Assembly: GCA_024707255.1 (NCBI GenBank)
Contig: JANQAC010000002.1
Span: 552,001-616,000, forward strand
DNA from: Asticcacaulis sp.
Lineage (GTDB): Bacteria > Pseudomonadota > Alphaproteobacteria > Caulobacterales > Caulobacteraceae
DNA: 64,000 nt
Direction of reading: 5' to 3'
The notes under the pieces are model-generated. The model saw only the letters and a program-made list of their open reading frames with translations. It did not search any database and was not told the DNA's origin. Positions 60,724-64,000 of the stretch are shown here, piece by piece (position 1 is the first letter of the stretch; each line of letters opens with the position of its first letter). The position numbers were made by a program, and so were the translations under genes.

Positions 60724-63117
60724 ATGAAGTCTGCGACCCCCGTCGTCACCCGCCGCCTGTTCGGCGCCTCGACCATTGCCCTGACCGCCGCCACGGCCAC
60801 AGGTGCATTGGCGAAGGTAAAGGAAACCCTGCCTTACAAAAACCCCGGCCTGTCCACCGAAGCGCGCGTTGCCGATCTGCTCGGTCGCATGACGCTGGAG
60901 GAAAAGGTCGCCCAGATGGAATGCGTCTGGCAGAAGAAGGGTGATATTCAGGACCCTGACGGCAAGTTCAATCCGAAAAAGGCGTCGCAGGTATGGCCAA
61001 ATGGCCTCGGCATGGTGGCGCGCCCGTCCGACCAGCAGGGCCTGGCCACCACGACCGGCGCGGGCGATTCCGGCGCCGTGGGCAACCGCGATGCCTTCAA
61101 TACCGCTACACACGTCAACGCCATGCAGAAGTGGGCGGTCGAAGAGACGCGACTTGGCATTCCGATGATCATGCACGAGGAAGCGCTGCATGGCTATGTC
61201 GCCAAGGATGCCACCTCCTTCCCGCAGGCCATTGGCCTGGCCTCGTCGTTCGATCCGGACATGGCCACGAAAATCTTCTCGGTTGCCGCCCGTGAAATGC
61301 GCGCCCGCGGCGCCAATTTTGCGCTTGCGCCTGTGGTTGATGTCGCGCGTGAACCGCGCTGGGGCCGTATCGAGGAAACCTACGGCGAAGACCCTCATCT
61401 CTGCGGCGCCATGGGCAAGGCGGCCGTGATCGGCTTCCAGGGCGAGACCCTGCCTCTGGCCGGGGACAAGGTGTTCGCCACCCTGAAGCACATGACCGGC
61501 CACGGTCAGCCGGAAAACGGCACCAATGTCGGGCCCGCTGAAGTGTCCGAACGTACCCTGCGTGAGGACTTCTTCCCGCCGTTCGAGAAGATCGTCAGGG
61601 AAACCAATATCCGCGCCGTCATGCCCTCCTATAACGAGATCGACGGTGTGCCTTCCCATGCCAACAAGTGGCTGCTGACCACCATCCTGCGCGACGAGTG
61701 GGGCTTCAAGGGCGTTACGGTCTCCGACTATTTCGCTATCAATGAAATGATCACCCGCCATCATCTGGTACCGAACACGACCGAGGCGGCTTTCCGCGCC
61801 TTCAAGGCGGGTGTCGATATCGAGACGCCGGACAACCAGACCTATGGCAACCTGATCGACCTGGTGAAGGCCGGGCGCATCTCGGAAGAAGAGATCAATA
61901 CGGTGGTGGCGCGCATCCTCGAAATGAAGTTCCAGTCGGGCCTGTTCGAAAATCCGTATGTCGACGCCAAAAAGGCCGACAGCCTGACCGCCACCTCTGA
62001 CGCCGTGGCGCTCGCCCGCGAAGCTGCCACGAAGTCAGTGGTGCTGCTGAAGAATAACGGGGTGCTGCCACTCGAAGCCAAAAAGCTAGGCAAGTTGTTG
62101 GTGCTCGGCACCCACGCGAAGGACACGCCGATCGGCGGCTATTCCGACAAGCCACGCCATGTCGTTTCCGTCCTCGAAGGCCTGCAGGCCGAGGGCAAGG
62201 CCGGAGGTTTCTCCGTGGCCTATAGTGAAGGCGTGCGCCTGACCGAACAGCGTATCTGGGGCCAGGACGTGATCAATTTCACGCCGGATGAGGTCAATGA
62301 CAAGCTGATTGCCGATGCCGTCGAAGCCGCCAAATCGGCCGATACCATTGTCATGGTGCTGGGCGACAACGAGCAGACCTCACGTGAAGCCTGGGCGGAT
62401 AATCACATGGGCGACCGCCAGTCGCTTGACCTGATCGGCCGCCAGAATGATCTTGCCGCGCAGATTTTCGCGCTTGGCAAGCCGACCGTGGTCCTGCTGC
62501 TAAATGGTCGTCCGCTGTCGGTCAACCTGCTCAATGAAAAGGCCGACGCCCTGATCGAGGGCTGGTATATGGGCCAGGAAACCGGCTGGGCTGCCGCCGA
62601 CATCCTCTTCGGCCGGGCCAATCCGGGGGGCAAACTGCCGGTATCGATCGCGCGCAATGTCGGTCAACTGCCGATCTTCTATAATTACAAGCCGACGGCC
62701 CGCCGTGGCTATCTCGATGGCACCACGTCTCCGCTGTTCCCATTCGGCTACGGACTTTCCTACACCACCTTCGATATTTCGGCCCCGAAGCTGGAAAAAG
62801 ACACCATCGGCACGGCGGATAGCGTGACTGTCTCAGTCGAAGTGAAGAATACCGGTGCGTTCAAGGGCGATGAAGTGGTTCAGCTCTATATCCGTGACGA
62901 TGTTTCCTCCGTCACGCGTCCGGTCAAGGAGCTGAAGGGTTTCAAGCGTATCACCCTGGAACCTGGCGCCAGCCAGACCGTCAGCTTCACCATCACCCCG
63001 GCCGAGCTGCAATTCTACAATATGGATATGCAGCGCGTTGTTGAGCCGGGCACCTTTACGATTTCCGTCGGACCCAATAGTGTAGACCTGAAGACGGCGA
63101 CCCTGACGGTCGCCTGA
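60724..63117 (+). CDS. GH3 beta-glucosidase/beta-xylosidase
   Basis: This 797-residue periplasmic enzyme has a Tat-like leader (VTRRLFGASTIALTAATATG), a GH3 TIM barrel (LLGRMTLEEKVAQME, VDVAREPRWGRIEETYGEDP, LKHMTGHG) with nucleophile Asp in GFKGVTVSDYFAI (about residue 335), a GH3 C-terminal domain (KSVVLLKNNGVLPL, LLLNGRPLSVN) and a fibronectin III-like end (VSVEVKNTGAFKGDEVVQLY). It would hydrolyse xylobiose or cello-oligosaccharides. It is followed after 17 bases by the SGNH esterase. Confidence 0.9.
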   Translation: MKSATPVVTRRLFGASTIALTAATATGALAKVKETLPYKNPGLSTEARVADLLGRMTLEEKVAQMECVWQKKGDIQDPDGKFNPKKASQVWPNGLGMVARPSDQQGLATTTGAGDSGAVGNRDAFNTATHVNAMQKWAVEETRLGIPMIMHEEALHGYVAKDATSFPQAIGLASSFDPDMATKIFSVAAREMRARGANFALAPVVDVAREPRWGRIEETYGEDPHLCGAMGKAAVIGFQGETLPLAGDKVFATLKHMTGHGQPENGTNVGPAEVSERTLREDFFPPFEKIVRETNIRAVMPSYNEIDGVPSHANKWLLTTILRDEWGFKGVTVSDYFAINEMITRHHLVPNTTEAAFRAFKAGVDIETPDNQTYGNLIDLVKAGRISEEEINTVVARILEMKFQSGLFENPYVDAKKADSLTATSDAVALAREAATKSVVLLKNNGVLPLEAKKLGKLLVLGTHAKDTPIGGYSDKPRHVVSVLEGLQAEGKAGGFSVAYSEGVRLTEQRIWGQDVINFTPDEVNDKLIADAVEAAKSADTIVMVLGDNEQTSREAWADNHMGDRQSLDLIGRQNDLAAQIFALGKPTVVLLLNGRPLSVNLLNEKADALIEGWYMGQETGWAAADILFGRANPGGKLPVSIARNVGQLPIFYNYKPTARRGYLDGTTSPLFPFGYGLSYTTFDISAPKLEKDTIGTADSVTVSVEVKNTGAFKGDEVVQLYIRDDVSSVTRPVKELKGFKRITLEPGASQTVSFTITPAELQFYNMDMQRVVEPGTFTISVGPNSVDLKTATLTVA

Positions 63118-63134
63118 GCAGGGGAATACGGATT

Positions 63135-63936
63135 ATGACGGATATCAGGCGGCGCCATATGCTTACCGGGGCGCTGGCGGGCGGGGCCATGCTGGCGACG
63201 GCAACGGCCGCCACTGCGCAGAACAAGGGGCAGCCCAATGCGGAATCGCAGGTCATACAGGCGGCGCTGCAGGATTATAACGATCCGGCAACGCTGACTG
63301 TCCAGCCGGTGGGCACCGACTGGGCACAGCTTCGCCGCTATCACCTGGCGAATGCCGATGTTCTTCAACAGCCCGAAACCGCGCGCAAGGTCGTCATGAT
63401 GGGCGATTCCATCACCGATGGCTGGCCGGGGCAATCCGGCACGCTGTATGCCGATAACGGCCTGGTCGGGCGCGGCATCGGCGGGCAGGTCTCGGCGCAG
63501 ATGCTGGTCCGCTTCATGGCCGATGTGGTGGCCCTGCGCCCGAAAGCCGTGCATATTATGGCCGGCACCAATGATATCGCGCAGAACCAGGATCCGTATG
63601 ATCCGGTGGCCACAACCAACAACCTGCAAGCCATGGCGAACCTCGCCAGCGTCTACGGCATCAAGGTCATCATGGCCAGCGTGCCGCCGGCGGATCACTT
63701 CCCGTGGAAGATGGAAGTCGGCAATCCGGTCGAAAAAGATCAAGGCTCTGAACGAATGGATCAAATCGGTCTGTTCGGCGCAGAACTATATCTTCGTCGA
63801 TTACTGGCCGGCCCTGGCGCTCGACAACGGCGCCATGCGGACCGAATTCAGCGCCGATGGCGTCCATCCCAATGCCCAGGCCTATGCCGCCATGGCGCCC
63901 TATACCCTGGCCGCCATCGCTGCGGCCCTGGCATGA
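63135..63936 (+). CDS. SGNH/GDSL hydrolase, probable acetyl-xylan esterase (frameshifted)
   Basis: A leader (IRRRHMLTGALAGGAMLATA) precedes an SGNH fold. Block I is VVMMGDSITDGWPG (nucleophile Ser92), then the GRGIGGQVSAQ and IMAGTNDIAQ blocks. The frame breaks at the A5 run at 63733-63737: with four A residues it reads NPVEKIKALNEWIKSVCS and goes on to block V, FSADGVHPNAQAYAAMAP, with the Asp-His pair, and a stop at 63934-63936. Length is then 266 residues. It is co-transcribed with GH3. Removal of acetyl groups from xylan or xyloglucan is likely. Confidence 0.85.
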
Positions 63937-63958
63937 TGATCGGCCAGCATAGAAGCAA

Positions 63959-64000
63959 ATGAACAGCCTGCTACAGGAAGTTGAAGCGATTTATGCACGG
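63959..64000 (+). CDS. Start of an unidentified gene, cut by the window edge
   Basis: ATG 63959 opens MNSLLQEVEAIYAR, 14 codons, 22 bases after the SGNH gene and in the same direction. No clear ribosome site is seen (AGAAG 4-8 bases upstream). Too little is visible to name a family. Its position suggests another gene of the xylan operon. Confidence 0.4.
   Translation, partial: MNSLLQEVEAIYAR

Overview
The window looks like a chromosome segment from a Caulobacteraceae alphaproteobacterium, most likely Asticcacaulis or a close relative. The evidence is high GC with good Shine-Dalgarno sequences, many TonB-dependent receptors (TBDRs) paired with periplasmic glycoside hydrolases (GHs), a XylR-type palindrome (CTGTTAGCGCTAACAG), a GAAC-N7-GAAC SOS box of the alphaproteobacterial type, and a Caulobacter-style N-acetylglucosamine (GlcNAc) locus. 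No rRNA, tRNA, CRISPR array, insertion sequence or phage was found.

Layout. (1) 1-10.0 kb: GlcNAc/chitin or N-glycan locus. A leftward operon (MFS permease, GlcNAc kinase, CutC-like protein, GntR/UTRA repressor, SIS-type deaminase) lies divergent to a TBDR and a GH20 hexosaminidase. (2) 10.0-14.8 kb: a TPR-sulfotransferase, a GH92 mannosidase and the decayed remains of a GH125 mannosidase. With GH20 these suggest N-glycan breakdown. (3) 14.9-17.9 kb: a YdeP-type molybdopterin oxidoreductase and its FdhD partner. (4) 18.0-43.0 kb: a large arabinose-glycan locus with two GH127 beta-L-arabinofuranosidases, a GH43, two TBDRs, a tryptophan-halogenase-like flavoprotein, an S9 prolyl peptidase, a secreted gluzincin-like Svx/AvrXca protein, a CE1 esterase and a GntR/FCD regulator. 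A shared GTATA-N3-TATA(C/A) inverted repeat recurs in front of most of these units. A small cupin/CMD/ADH cluster holding two deleted SDR genes sits inside. (5) 43-55 kb: housekeeping and accessory genes (two GNATs, a TspO-like protein, an XRE module, a DUF5009 acyltransferase, a TetR-HlyD-ABC exporter, a possible SOS-controlled zinc-ribbon protein, rhodanese, ArsR, OmpW). (6) 55-64 kb: a xylan/xyloglucan locus (GH74, GH43, GH10, GH3, SGNH esterase) with XylR-like operators.

Together the genes describe a plant- or litter-polymer degrader. TBDRs import oligosaccharides, secreted and periplasmic GHs trim them, and at least three separate sugar-responsive operator families divide the window into regulons (TGGTAT-type at the GlcNAc locus, GTATA-N3-TATA at the arabinose locus, LacI/XylR-type at the xylan locus).

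Caution: eight otherwise intact genes carry a single-base frameshift, mostly in homopolymers or dinucleotide repeats. This pattern suggests residual sequencing error, although GH125 and the two SDR remnants look like real gene decay. Two items may be new biology: a terminated, C-rich noncoding transcript candidate at 34.2-34.5 kb next to the GntR gene, and a perfect hairpin that would hide the ribosome binding site of the gene starting at 57754.
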